Shown here: positions 1 through 11,005 of the stretch, one piece after another
Position numbering within the stretch: position 1 is the first letter of the stretch
How the letters are laid out: each line of letters opens with the position of its first letter
Source: Sinonovacula constricta
Taxonomy: Eukaryota; Mollusca; Bivalvia; Cardiida; Solecurtidae
Direction of reading: 5' to 3'
Assembly: GCA_007844125.1 (NCBI GenBank)
Contig: CM017570.1
Coordinates: 49,945,372 to 50,009,371, forward strand
DNA length: 64,000 nucleotides
The notes under the pieces: generated by a model
The model's input: only the letters and a program-made list of their open reading frames with translations
The model's database searches: none
What the model was told of the DNA's origin: nothing
Position numbers and translations under genes: made by a program

Positions 1-258
1 CTACAGTACATGAATCACGCTAGGGACACAAGTGTAATAGGCTATTGTACATGAACCCATCAATGAGCACCAGAGGGCAGGCTATCGGACACTAATCCAG
101 CTAGGAACACAAATGGACAGACTACTGTATACGAATTCAGCAAGAAAGATAAGTCAACAGACTATTGTACATGAATCCAGGTAGGAGCACAAAAGTGGGC
201 AGACTATTGTACATGAAACAAACTAAGAACACAAATGGACAAACTATTGTACATTAAT
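1..258. repeat. 40-bp minisatellite
   Basis: About six diverged copies of a unit of roughly 40 bp follow one another, each starting near 'ctattgtacatgaatcca' and containing 'aacacaaatggacag'. The array is cut by the left window edge. No coding content is seen in it. Confidence 0.85.
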
Positions 259-1369
259 CCTACAATTCTGTTGTAGGGCCTTTAACTTATTTTCTGCAAC
301 GTCTCAAAATCAATTCTGTGTCACCTTTACATCTTAAGAGAATGGGCGGATCTGAAGGAGGCGGGGGGGGGGGGGATCCCCTCCCCCTGAAATGATCAAG
401 AATTCATGCCATGAGGTATTTTTCTACATTTCAGGATGTGGAACGTCTTTATGCCACTAGAAGCATTCTTGTCATATATGTGTCCAGTGCTACAGATAAG
501 ACGAGTAAGCACTCTGTACACATCTAAAGTGGCTTCAAAATGCATTGAACTTAATTTATTGTGCATCGTAAGTTGCACTAAACATAAAACATTCAGGTCC
601 ATGATTCGACGTTATATACATTTAGCAAAGGGAAATACGAGTTCTCGCACTTTGTCATACTGGTTGTTAATTATATCCTAAAAGGTGTACATTTGGTGCA
701 TCATAGTATTCAAAGAGCATGACCGCCACCTCTGGAGCTCGCTCAATAAGGACACTCTACCCCCACCCCACAAGAACTAATCCCGGATTCGTATTGGTGT
801 GTGCTCATGCATCTGTGCGTTTTATGTTTGCTGTCTATTTATTTGTTGTGGTAAGAAAGTCACATGTGCTATAACGTGGTGATAATGACACTTTTCGTAT
901 ACGTCAATTTATTGAATCTTTTGTTACAAGGGTCGTCTGTCTTGTATTGAATTTAATCTAATGTTTATTATAAAGAATGCAATATTTTAATTTAATTGAT
1001 GTATTGACTTTTTCATCTTCACATGTCATCTGTTATCTTTGAAAACCCAAACGTGAACATAAATACAAAAGATTAACATAAATTCAAACAAAAACTTAAA
1101 CAATAATTATATGATGCAATGCTCATAGAATGGTCTTATATTTTCGTTTTTATAGCATTGAGCCAAGATATTCTGCGAGTTATGTTTGTTTCTCCATTTG
1201 TTTTGTTTGATTTTTTCCTAACCAACATTACTATTCTGAGCGGAGTTGCCTATCTACTAAACTATGTATCCTGCCATATTCTTTTGACCTTGTATCCAAG
1301 CACTTTCTGAGTCGATCACAGACGTGAATGGAAGCCGATGTGCAAGAGGGTGGTCTCTTACACGCAATG
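259..1369. other. No gene seen
   Basis: AT-rich non-coding sequence with a G homopolymer near 363-375. The open frames here are short and show no domain, splice structure or family resemblance. Confidence 0.5.
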
Positions 1370-1700
1370 TTACTTTTGGTTCACTTTTCTATGTATAACC
1401 AATGTCACGAACACACGGAATAAAAAACAAAAGCACGCAGGCTGTGAATAAGTATATATGACAAAGTCATATGAGCATTGTAACATATACAAAAACTTGA
1501 AAAGGCACAGGACAAAGGAATTCATATGCAAGCCAAACGTAAAAGTACGAACAAATTTGTGAAGAGCCATTCAACAAAAGAGCAAACCTATCAGTTACCG
1601 CAGTAGAACGGTCAGTCGGCATAAGTGACCGACTGGGGTGCTTAAACCAGGTTTACAGAGATCTAACCTCTCAAACGCTAACCATATGCTGGACAGGTAG
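1370..1700 (-). repeat. Dispersed repeat X, longest copy
   Basis: On the minus strand this reads through 'aaaccaggtttaagcacc', then 'gcggtaactgatagg', 'ctcatcacaaatttg'-like sequence and 'ttgcaatgctcata'-like sequence. The same blocks recur in the same order at about 6.29, 29.7, 40.0 and 46.33 kb, so this is an interspersed family. No terminal repeats or coding capacity were recognised, and its class is not determined. Confidence 0.6.
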
Positions 1701-2079
1701 CATAGTAGGATACTTGATTAATTAAGTCATCAAAACAGCAGTTGCTGACCATGCCATACTTACACGTTCTATGAGTACAAAGCCAGCATGAATTGGACAT
1801 TTTTGCATCGCACAAGACCTATAATATACACGATGCCTTTATAAGCTAAAAGTATGAAGCGAACGGCCACCAACCATAACCGGGCAGTTTGCCACGTGGC
1901 ATTGAAATAATGATGCTTGCAGCCGAACGTCGCAGGGTCTTACTCCTGCAATATAAATACTGTTGACAATTTTCAAAGTGTTTTCTGCGCTAATGAATGT
2001 TATTCTTTTGTTATTTAGGAAACAAATTAGGTTTATATTAAAGTTAATTTTGTTGGATTTATTTTACTACGCCTTATTA

Positions 2080-2470
2080 CCAATTCACCTTGTCACCAAG
2101 GCACAATCTATCACATACACCTTATTACCAACCATTCAATATGGCACGATGTCTTAATCTATCACATGCACCTTGTTACCAACCATTCAACAAGTCACAA
2201 TGTCTCAATCTATCACATACACATTATTACCAACCCATCTTGTCATTTAGAACAATGTATCAACCCATCACAAGGACATCATGATCCAAACCCATCTTGC
2301 TCGATGTGTCCTGTCAATCCATCTTGTCAACATGAATACAAATCCTGTCTCCAGCGACTAATTGTGTTGGCCAATCGTGTTACCAAGAACAGAATGCAAT
2401 GTGTTAAGCCATCTTGTAACCAGTGAATATTTTGTGAGTCAACCTTATCACCAGGGACACAATGTGTCAA
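2080..2470. repeat. Degenerate tandem repeat, unit about 50 bp
   Basis: Repeated blocks of 'ttaccaaccattcaa' and 'tctatcacatacacc' recur about every 50 bp, decaying to the right into 'aacccatcttgt' variants. Open frames over it are by-products of the repeat. Confidence 0.7.
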
Positions 2471-2479
2471 CCTAGCTAG

Positions 2480-5040
2480 TTACCAGGGGCACAATGTGAC
2501 ATCCTATTATGACAATTATATGGTCGGAACATATTGTGTTGGCATTGTTCAAATGGGAACATTTCTTTTAGGTATAAGTGCAAGCTTCAACAATACCTTA
2601 TTAGACTGTCGGTGCGATTTGTCATGATAACGTTATGATTATATTGCGAAATAACTACGTACTACTTAACCCCACTTCCTTAACTGTATTACCTTAACCG
2701 CCATACCTTGGCCCCACTTGAACTTCTGTACCTTGGTGACAAGGTGGGGTGGTAGGATGAGAATTGTCCAATGCGACAGCGGGTAAGAGCTACATCTTTC
2801 ATTCTGGTTATTATGGGTGTGATAAGTGCTGTCAGAAAGGCATATGGGTAGATGAAATGACAATTCCTGAAGTTGATGCACCTCTCCGGACAGATTGGCA
2901 GTTTGATGAACTTTGGTAAAGAGGTACATCATATTGGTCGGTCACCCTTTATTAATCTTTCAATTGGCATCATGGGTCAGTTTCCACTTGACTTTATGTA
3001 TCTGGTTTGCCTTGGTATCACAAGAAGGCTTCTTTGGCAATAATGGCATTTTCAAAATACATGCCACGTGAATTTCTCAAAAAAGGACGCAATTTGTCTG
3101 ATTTTGACAGGTGGAAGGCAACTGAATTCCGACAGTTTCTCTTGTACTCGGGGCCTATTATTCCAAAACAATTCTATTAATAATGCGGTGAAAACATTAA
3201 ATTGACAATATATGTTTAATTGGGACACTGTCGGTATTTTTCAAACTTGATACATGGAAAATGCAAGTAAGCTATGATGTCCAATGATCTATGTGCAAGT
3301 ATTGTCGATCCGCCAGACGCCCTATCACACCTTGTATGAATGTGACTGTATGTAGAATAACCTTTGAAATCAATGTTATCATTTGCCTTCAGGAGTCTGT
3401 CTTGAAGGCATAGCACGGTAGGGTTTAATGTGGTCAATAAAAGTAAAATTTCATTAAAATTAATCTTCTTTGTTACAAAAGGTAACGTCGGAAAGAAAAC
3501 ATGAGTTTTTGAAAGATTGTATTTAACTCTTTAAAACTAAATGTACTTATATTAAAACTGTTTTTTGTCCTTCAAATAATTATTTATTAATGATAAATAA
3601 TTTCTGATAAACAAAAAAGTCAGACGCACTTAAGTTAGGAAGGTAGGTGTTATAAAATCTTAATTGGCATCAAATGACACATATAATATGTATATTGAAA
3701 TCACGCTTTCGTTTACTGGTGGGTAGGGAGGTAGGTAAGGGTGTAAGACAATTAAATATTTATAACATGTCCTCTTATCAACAGATGTGACATATGTGTA
3801 TGAGAAAGAGATGGTATTTACGTTCGTTGACTAGCCCTGTATCATTATTGTTAAAAGAATTCTGATTCGTTATAAAATATGGACAACACGGGCGTGGCCA
3901 TTTTCCATATAAGGCTATATAGGAAAGCCGTTTTGTCAGAAACTACAATATCTAGAGCCTTAAATTTTGGTTTATCTATTCCTCTGGTTGCCTAGTATCG
4001 AGAATGTTAAAAGAATTATAATCCGTCACAAAGCGTAGTCACCAGTGCAAAATGTCCATGGCCCTTAGCTGAGCGATATTGGGCCATCATGGCCCTCTTG
4101 TTTCTTATGTCTGTAAAATAAAAATGCGGAAAAAACCTTAAAAACCTATTAAAAAATACGAAGTGTTTCCCATTCATTGATTTAGGCTTCATGTCTGTGT
4201 CAAGACACATCACTGGCTTAGCGCTCTTATGTTTAAGTTTCAATGTCAGCTGCTGATCACTCCTTCTCAGACAAGATTCACCAGTTATACATCAAGTTTA
4301 TCAAAAGTTATTCCTCCTTATTGGACCTCTTACATTAAGTTTAATGCCCTAATTGATTTTTTATTTCATGTTATAAACCTGTCTTTATTATTGATAGGTA
4401 AACTTAACTCACCTACTAATTATCATGTATACCTGTGGAAGTACAATTTTCATTGTAAATAACATTTAATTGAAATATTGAAGTACTGAAATATAACTGA
4501 ATGTGTAGAACTCACGGGGAATGAAGATTTATTTTTATTTGCTTCTTTAACATATATTATACACAAAGGCACATTTAATCGGCATTTGCGTTTATCTGTG
4601 CAGTTTTCCTTAATCTGTTTTTCCTCTTAATTCTTTTCAATAATGAGTCAAAAACGGCATGAAAAACAACAACCTTGATTTTCATCTTATCCTTACAAAT
4701 ACTGTTACACCGTTTGATCTCTTAACAGTCATTTAGCCAGTATATTTCAGGTTTTCCTCCGAATTTACACAAAGTAGGGCATTGTCACTAGATCTTTATG
4801 CAGTGGCCCATACACCAGCCTCATTTATTATGCAGAGAATGTCTGTTAATTAGTGTCGACCCAGAACAAGTTTTCAGGTTTCTTCCACATACAGTAATTT
4901 CACTGTTCCGGCTTGAATCCCGGCAAATTGCATCAAACTTCTATCGTTTATATACTCCTCAACTGATCGACACAGACATCACACGGACCATTTAAAACAT
5001 GCATTTTAAGGTGTTTTTTTTAAATCGTTTTGACCAAAAT
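2480..5040. other. No gene seen; a common-looking repeat fragment at 4076-4104
   Basis: AT-rich non-coding sequence. Near 4076-4104 is 'gggccatcatggccctctt', a near-palindromic string that I believe recurs widely in bivalve genomes; this is from memory and unverified. Two related blocks with 'gttaaaagaatt' near 3850 and 4008 hint at an old local duplication. Confidence 0.35.
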
Positions 5041-5049
5041 AATTACCTC

Positions 5050-5704
5050 CCTCTGCAACCTTTCTTTCGGAAGCATAACACGTGGTAACAGTTTACCTGT
5101 TAAAGACATCGATGCCATAACACGGTCGTTTTGGTTTGATTTTCTTCACAACCTCCAGATTGTTGTCATTAACCTGAACAACGTGAATCTCCAGCTGACC
5201 CGGTATTGTTCCGACCAACATGTCTTCTGCTAGTACAGCAATTTGTTTTATTCTCGACTCAAGCTGCAGTACTGATAGTATGATATCATTGATTCCATAG
5301 GACAACACTGTCCCTGAGTTATATGAACATACAACCAATGTTCCGTCAATAAGAAAGACACACACAAAAAATACTCTTGATCGGCCTTTATAGGCGTGTC
5401 CAGTACTTGTCGATGTATACTCGACCCATTTCCCTTATATTCGATGACGGCTTCGATATCTTTACGTCAATAACGACACATTTATATTCAAGTCAGGTTG
5501 TACTGTGGCCCGGATAGCAGCAAAGGCCTGATTCAAACTTTTAAAAATCGGATCGCACTTCTGCCTCGCGATGAACAAGATTGCATCGTCATCGATTTTG
5601 CGGCAGCCGTCTAACTTTTGCAATACTGTTTCAATTCTCTCGATGTAGTGCTTACAATTTATAAGTATCTTCTCGGCCTCAGTCGACAGTTTTTGTTCTT
5701 GCAT
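5050..5704 (-). pseudogene. Broken TRIM-like (coiled coil plus propeller) fragment
   Basis: Two open frames (5462-5704 and 5093-5365) are separated by about 95 bp that contains in-frame stops, with readable continuation in another frame. The first resembles the coiled coil of expanded molluscan TRIM/B-box proteins ('KILINCKHYIERIETVLQKL', then 'ARQKCDPIF'). The second resembles their C-terminal beta-propeller segment ('IHVVQVNDNNLEVVKKIK', then 'CYGIDV'). RING and B-box are absent. At least one frameshift and one stop lie between the halves, so I call a pseudogene or decayed copy. Family assignment rests on pattern memory and is moderate. Confidence 0.5.
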
Positions 5705-6287
5705 TTGGATCCTAATTATCAGATCTCTCTCAATTTGTCTTAAGGCTTATTTATTACTTCTCTGGTTTGTCTTACTTTGTCGTAGCACTTTTGATTAGAT
5801 TTTAATTGTGTTCGCCTTTTTTTTCTTTCAGAGTTTTAAGGACTATTAGTTTTGTTTGAAGTACTTAAACATTTTTTATGAAACCATTCTTTCTGGTTTG
5901 CTTCTTTTATTTTATCAGTGATTAACACATTTTCGCAAGAAGGATTGTTGCTAATTACACAGGCTGTGCACAGTACGACATTGTGAGTTGTACAGAATAG
6001 CTTCAATTCTCCATTGTCATGTCGTCACACAGAGTGTAGTAAGATAAGCATTCACCTCCTGTTTCATTGCAAGTTGAATGCATTTTTTTCTGAAACAGTC
6101 AATCGAACTTCCTGTCACTTCGTATATAATATATAAACGTTATTATAACTATATTTATACAAGGTTTTATTATGTATGTACATAAGTTTGTTGTATCTGT
6201 TTTATCTTCCGCTGCAGGTGCTTACTGTTAGTTGTTTCACTTTGACGGGATATTTATATATACGTCGTTTGTTTGATAGAAAAACCT
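5705..6287. other. No gene seen
   Basis: AT-rich and T-rich non-coding sequence upstream, in minus sense, of the TRIM-like fragment. No RING or B-box coding sequence is visible. Confidence 0.45.
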
Positions 6288-6400
6288 TCAGCAAGTGCGA
6301 GGTTGGAGCGCTCCACAAACCAGGTTTAAGCACCAAGTCGGCTCTTTTGCTGACCTTCAAAGGCGGTAACTGATGTTTTTGTGTGTGTGTGTTATGCCTC
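6288..6400 (+). repeat. Dispersed repeat X, partial copy
   Basis: Shares 'aaaccaggtttaagcacc', 'gtcggctcttttgctgacc' and 'ggcggtaactgatg' with the minus strand of the copy at 1370-1700. Only one half of the unit is present. Confidence 0.6.
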
Positions 6401-6630
6401 GTCTCTGTGTTTTTGTCATATTTACATTTGCCTTTGTCTACAGGTAGATAAAATTTAAATATCTGTGGAAGTTTTGATAGGACCTTTTCTTATTTACCTA
6501 TTATTAGTGTTAGAACTTAATAAGCAATTTTTTCTGTCTAGAAGTACAGGTGTACGATTATAATAATTTACCTTGAACTATATCCGGTCATATTTTACAT
6601 GTTTTCAATCTCATATATACATTTATTCAG

Positions 6631-6870
6631 AAAGGCAGAGCGTCGGCTCCAGGAATGGGAGGCCCCGGGTTCGATCCCGGGCTGCGAAATACGAGAATTG
6701 TTAAACTGGTAATCGCATAGCACCCTTGCTAATGCTTAGCAAATACAAGGGTAGTTCCCCAACTTGTTGACCCGGTGTCAGGATAATGTGACTGGGTGTG
6801 TTATCATGCCAGATGTTTACGGCATGTTATACACAATAAAGGCTGTCCCATTATTTGTTGTACAGAAGCC
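6631..6870 (+). mobile_element. tRNA-derived SINE, family G
   Basis: Begins with a tRNA-like head containing a perfect pol III B-box-like T arm ('ccccgggttcgatcccgggc'). The downstream body includes 'aggataatgtgactgggtgt' and 'tatcatgccag'. The body recurs, reverse-complemented, at 50608-50838 and 53583-53813. A tRNA-like head plus shared body in independent loci defines a SINE family. It directly precedes the GC-rich integrase element. Confidence 0.7.
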
Positions 6871-7189
6871 TCGGAGAGGCCGGGGTCGCTGGTTACTACT
6901 TAGAAAAGCAGATTACTTAATTCTTTCTCCGCTCCTTTTTCCGGCCCTTATACACACCTTCGGTTATCATGGGTCTTCCCAAGGAACTGTTTACTAAGAT
7001 GCTCGACGGCACAAAGTTCCTCGTCCCTTAACTCCCATTACGATCGATGTCATGCATATTTCACTCGATAGCTGGCGAAAGCTAGAAAGGATCATGATGT
7101 CTTTCACAGATAGGCAACAACTGGGCAGCTACACGAGCTTGTGGCTTCTTTGTGTTGAAGGCTGATCACGCTTTTGGAATATCGTCATG

Positions 7190-8095
7190 GATCAAAAGCT
7201 CGCAAGACTATACTACAGCCCCAGGGGCTATTGTAGGGGCTAACGGCGAGTCAAAACCTGGCGGCAGCGGCTAGGGTTTTATAAGGCCAAGGCCCGGGAC
7301 TTCCTTAAAAAGCAGGCCATTTGGCAAATCTACCTTCCTGCTCTGGGCAATATACCGAGGCCCAAGTGTAACGTTTCAGTACCGAACGAAGTGCACAGAC
7401 CGATCTCTTATTCTGACCACACGGCACGGTTCGTCGGAAGAGATACATGTATGCCATGACTGTTGTCGATGTGGTCAGCAGGTTCAAAGCCACTGAACCG
7501 TTTACTACGAAGAACGCTAAAGAGGTCGCCGCTGCTCTCGGGCGGATCTACAAGCGGCGCCCGCTGCGACGGCCGAAACTGCTTCAGGTCGATTCTGGGC
7601 GGGAGTTCAGGGGCTCTGTGTCCCAGCTTCTGGCGAAGCACAGGAATGAGATCAGGCGAGGCCGTGTGGAACATCCATCGTGATCAGGGAATTGTAAAGC
7701 GGTTCAACCGGACACTTGCTGAACGCCTGTTCGGTCACCAGTATGCGGTCGAAATGCGACTTCCAGAGGGCCAGAGGTCAACGGCGTGGATTGGTAGGCT
7801 GTCCTCGCTAGTAGCGGCCTTGAACGGAGAAGAGACCAGGCTTATCAGTAAACGGCCGGGGAACGCCATCAAAGCTGAATCCGTGGCATAAAAGCCCTCT
7901 TCCGTTGTTTTCAGGCCGGTTCGGTTGGTCTCAAGGAGCAAAAGATCCCCTCCGTTGCCAGTGTCCGCTACCTCTACCAGGCCGGCGAACTGGAGAGCGG
8001 CCGTCGAAGTGCGACTGCCCTCTTGTGATCCCTTGAGGTCTGCCGGATAGGGCGCTCTGTTACAAAGCCTGACAAACCCGTCCTCTATCACCTAA
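7190..8095 (+). pseudogene. DD35E integrase (rve), frameshifted
   Basis: Segments of one integrase lie in alternating frames. A short N-terminal piece near 7195-7260 and 'AIWQIYLP' near 7316 precede the catalytic core from 7447 ('VVDVVSRF' with the first Asp; 'LLQVDSGREF' with the second). A frame change near 7665 leads to 'HRDQGIVKRFNRTLAERLF', about 35 residues after the second Asp. The usual catalytic Glu in this last motif reads Lys here. A C-terminal segment ('SVRYLYQAGELESGRR') follows in another frame at about 7927-8090. Several frameshifts and stops make it a pseudogene. The core fold assignment is firm; the host element class is inferred. Confidence 0.75.
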
Positions 8096-8099
8096 TAGA

Positions 8100-9520
8100 T
8101 GGACCTAGGAGAGATTTTGTGCGCGGCTCCTCTTTTTGCCACTCTAGACAGGTCAAGCAGACATTGTCATAGATGTGGCCTCTGGAGTTGTCCAGCCGCT
8201 CCACACTGAAATGCTTGTGTCTTTTGGGGCATGAATCCGGAGCAGCTCGATGTTTCATGCTGTACAACGGTTGTTTTGTGCCTTCTTTAAGCTGCAGGAT
8301 GTGGTCGACCTTGAGGTTGAACCCCATGAGTCCCTTGGCTCGGACCTGGCGCTAATAGGCCACGAGCTTCCTTTGGATCGCCTTGGATCGAGTTGCTGCT
8401 CGGTGAGTTGCCTGACCTCGGAACCCTCCTCCGAGGGACAGACAACCTGTTCGAGTTGGTGCATGTACTCCATTCGAGACACCGCAAGGTAGGCCAGATT
8501 GGACCATTGCCGAAAGTCGTCAATGGTCCATACTTTTTGAGGGCCGTAGATTGTCAGGCCCTGGGAGGAGTGAACTAACTGTGATGGAATACCCCAGACG
8601 CCAGTCATCTGTCTGTATAGCAGCCTCTGCTGCCTCGAGTAAGACATTCACGATGTCGTTTAGAAATAGCTCTTCCTTTCTGTCTTCGCCCGGAAGCGCC
8701 ACCTGAATATTCTGCTTCCGACTGTCTTTCGGGTATAAGAGAAGAGGTACAAAGGTGCTCATTGTGCCTTTGAAATTAAAGCGCATGCGCTTGGTCGCGC
8801 ACCTTTTGTGGCAAAGTCAGTATGAGGTCGCCTGGCTTCCATGCATCCAGAAACCGATCCTATCCAAGGCAGCCGGGGAGCACCCTTCGCATCTGTCGGC
8901 ACTGGTCTTTGTCGGGTAGGAGACGGATTTTTCTTTTCAGGTGCCTTAGGGCAGTGTCCTTCGCTCTGTGGTCAACCTCGACTTCCTCATAGTGGTGCGC
9001 CATCAGCCGCAGCTAGTCGTGCGGCATCTCTACCACGATTGGCGGCAGCTGCGTCTGATCGCCGCAACAGACGACCTGGACGCCTTTTTTATCAAGCCAG
9101 TCAAGAAAGGTCTCGAGGTTAGGCCGGGGCACGGTACAGACCTCGTCCCGAATGATCACCTTCGGGATGAACTTCTGTCCCATCCTATCTGGGTTTGTCC
9201 GCTCCAGCGGAAAAAGCTGTGATAGGTTTGGGCCTTTACACCCCTGGTCTGCATCTCACTGGTCAGACGATGGGTCGTAGTGAAGACCAAGGGGTCTCTG
9301 GCTCGTAAGAGCTCGATGGCTTGAGTGGTTTTGCCTGTTTGCCTAACCCTCCACCGCCGTTGACGTAGCTTATCTTATACATTGCCAGTGGATCATTATG
9401 ACTTGGTGCCGTGGATCCTGGCAGGTCTTTAGCTTGTGCAATATATTCGGGCTTGGGTGTGTATGCAGCATGCTCCTTGGAGCCGAGCAAGAGCAAGGAG
9501 CAATTGTCTGTCCCCTTCAT
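8100..9520 (-). pseudogene. SF1 helicase with C-terminal HNH-like domain, frameshifted
   Basis: Read on the minus strand, a Walker A motif ('NGGGGLGK', about 9338-9361) is followed by a frame change. A Walker B-like 'VIIRDEV' lies near 9145-9165, and a motif III-like 'CGDQTQLPP' near 9040-9066. A 'VHSSQGLTI' motif, as in the C-terminal helicase core of PIF1/RecD-like SF1 enzymes, lies near 8560. The end (8105-8330) has 'FSVERLDNSRGHIYDN' followed by 'CLTC', resembling an HNH/endonuclease VII zinc-binding nuclease module. Frames change several times and stops interrupt, so it is a pseudogene. It converges on the integrase at 8.1 kb. Confidence 0.65.
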
Positions 9521-9675
9521 AGTGTCGTTGTGTATGCTTTATATATACCCCAACATATAAATGGGAAGAAGACTCATGGGGCACAGACCCTCTTGGCCGG
9601 TAAGGGTGGTGGGCCGTCCCCAGGGGGCTCTGATTATTTTTTTCGGGTTGCGGGAGGGGGTGGCGCATAACAAGG

Positions 9676-9835
9676 TGGGACAGAACGCTCCGCCAGAGGC
9701 CTAGATCGGGTCATGATCCGGTTGGTATGCAGATCCCGCTCGTCCCAAAAAAGTGGGGACAGAAACCTTCACCATGGGGTTAGATCGGGTAATGCGGCCC
9801 CGCCAGGCCCCAATTCGGTTGGTATACTCACCCTC
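9676..9835. repeat. Imperfect direct duplication, unit about 75 bp
   Basis: Two successive blocks share 'gtggggacagaa', 'tagatcgggtaatg' (or 'gggtcatg') and 'cggttggtat'. They lie just outside the helicase end of the GC-rich element and may belong to its flank; a relation to its terminus is not shown. Confidence 0.5.
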
Positions 9836-9849
9836 CCTGCTGCTAAAAA

Positions 9850-10847
9850 TTTCCAACCAGTTGGTAAAATAAATGTACAACAAAACTGACGAGACAATAC
9901 CAAATAGGTGTGACGACCAACATATCAGCACAACGATAGGTGGAATATACACACAAGTAACGTCTAAAATAAACGCAGGTTTAGCCACCCATGTCCATAA
10001 ACTCATATGGGGTCTTTTTCAAACAAAATGCTCAAATAATTACACTCAACTATGTCCAAATGATCCAAATATTCACATGTTTAGTTATATATACTGTATA
10101 TACACACACAGACATATAACGTTTTACATGAATGTGCAATCCTTATTTTAAAAAGGACAACTACAGACTTATTCTTCGAACAGATCAACCAGGAAAGATT
10201 CGCTAATCTTTTGTTTGTTTGTTTGTTGGTTTTAACCTTAGATGATGTGTTGAGTAATTGTAAAATGCACTGAACAATATTGACATTTAATCAGGCAGCA
10301 GCATTGGTTGTTGGAAGCTCCGTGCCTATTCAGTACTGTCATTGTACATATTGTTTGACTAGACAACGTTTCAATCTATTACCATATGTTTATAGCTCGT
10401 ATATTGTTGTATATAAAGTTTATACTTTGTAGCAGCTTCATGCTAACCTAACATCAAAACCGTACACATGCTAACAGTTCACAGAGGGGTCTGGCTTATT
10501 TGCATTTGTCTAAGCATGATCATGTACATTTTAAGGTCCAATAAGAGAGCCTGCTTATATCTAATATATGTAACATTACCTTACTGAATTTGAAGCGTAA
10601 TTGCTGAATAAACTCATACACTAATTAAAGGACCCTGCAAATAAAAAATAATATGAAGTCTATGGGTATTAAAAACTGTATAAGACACAATTAAACAAAT
10701 CAGAAAACAAACAACATAAAATGCATTTTCTCTCTTCTTACATTGTGCGATGCAATTTACAAATGACACATGTGATTATCTGTCTGAAATGGATGAACAT
10801 TCATCGAAACAAACCGAAGCAAAAAGATATCAAAACAACATTTTCCA
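9850..10847. other. No gene seen
   Basis: AT-rich intergenic sequence with a short GTTT run near 10211-10227. No domain or splice structure is recognised. It lies 3' of the gene A relic exon. Confidence 0.45.
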
Positions 10848-11005
10848 TTATTTTAATAAATTGTCAAACGATTTTCTTCGCTGTTTGTGAGGTTGAGCAG
10901 ACGGTAGATCGTTGTACTTTAATTCCAGGGACCGTGGTGAAGCCATTGGCCGAACACTGACATCATTCCTTAACCACGTGTCCATGGATACTGATACTGG
11001 TTAAT
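10848..11005 (-). pseudogene. Relic of gene A's former last tail exon
   Basis: On the minus strand this matches gene B's last exon (57760-57936). Shared blocks are 'HVV', 'NDVSVRPMASPRS' versus 'NGVSVLPMARPRS', and 'QPHKQRRKSF' versus 'QPHKQRRGSF'. The acceptor 'tctag' is preserved at the homologous place. Relative to B it has at least two length changes (about 5 bp lost early, and an extra A in 'ggttaagga'), so it cannot be read as one frame. Because gene A now stops upstream (see 12868-13141), this exon is no longer translated and is decaying. Confidence 0.75.

Larger units (their letters stand above)
7000..9530. mobile_element. Decayed integrase plus SF1-helicase element, virus-like or Polinton-like
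   Basis: This stretch is visibly GC-rich against AT-rich surroundings. It carries two decayed genes meeting tail to tail near 8.1 kb: a DD35E integrase on the plus strand and a helicase with HNH-like C-terminus on the minus strand. LTR retrotransposons do not carry such a helicase, and no reverse transcriptase, gag, DNA polymerase B or capsid gene is visible here. I infer a truncated copy of a large DNA element or endogenised virus-like element. Its exact class is not resolved. Ends and target duplications were not found. Multiple frameshifts and stops show it is inactive. Confidence 0.6.

Noticed and set aside
9701..10006. 101-codon minus-strand frame beside the integrase element
   Set aside because: Hydrophobic but without recognisable motif; it crosses the 75-bp duplication and the base-composition boundary, so it is likely chance.
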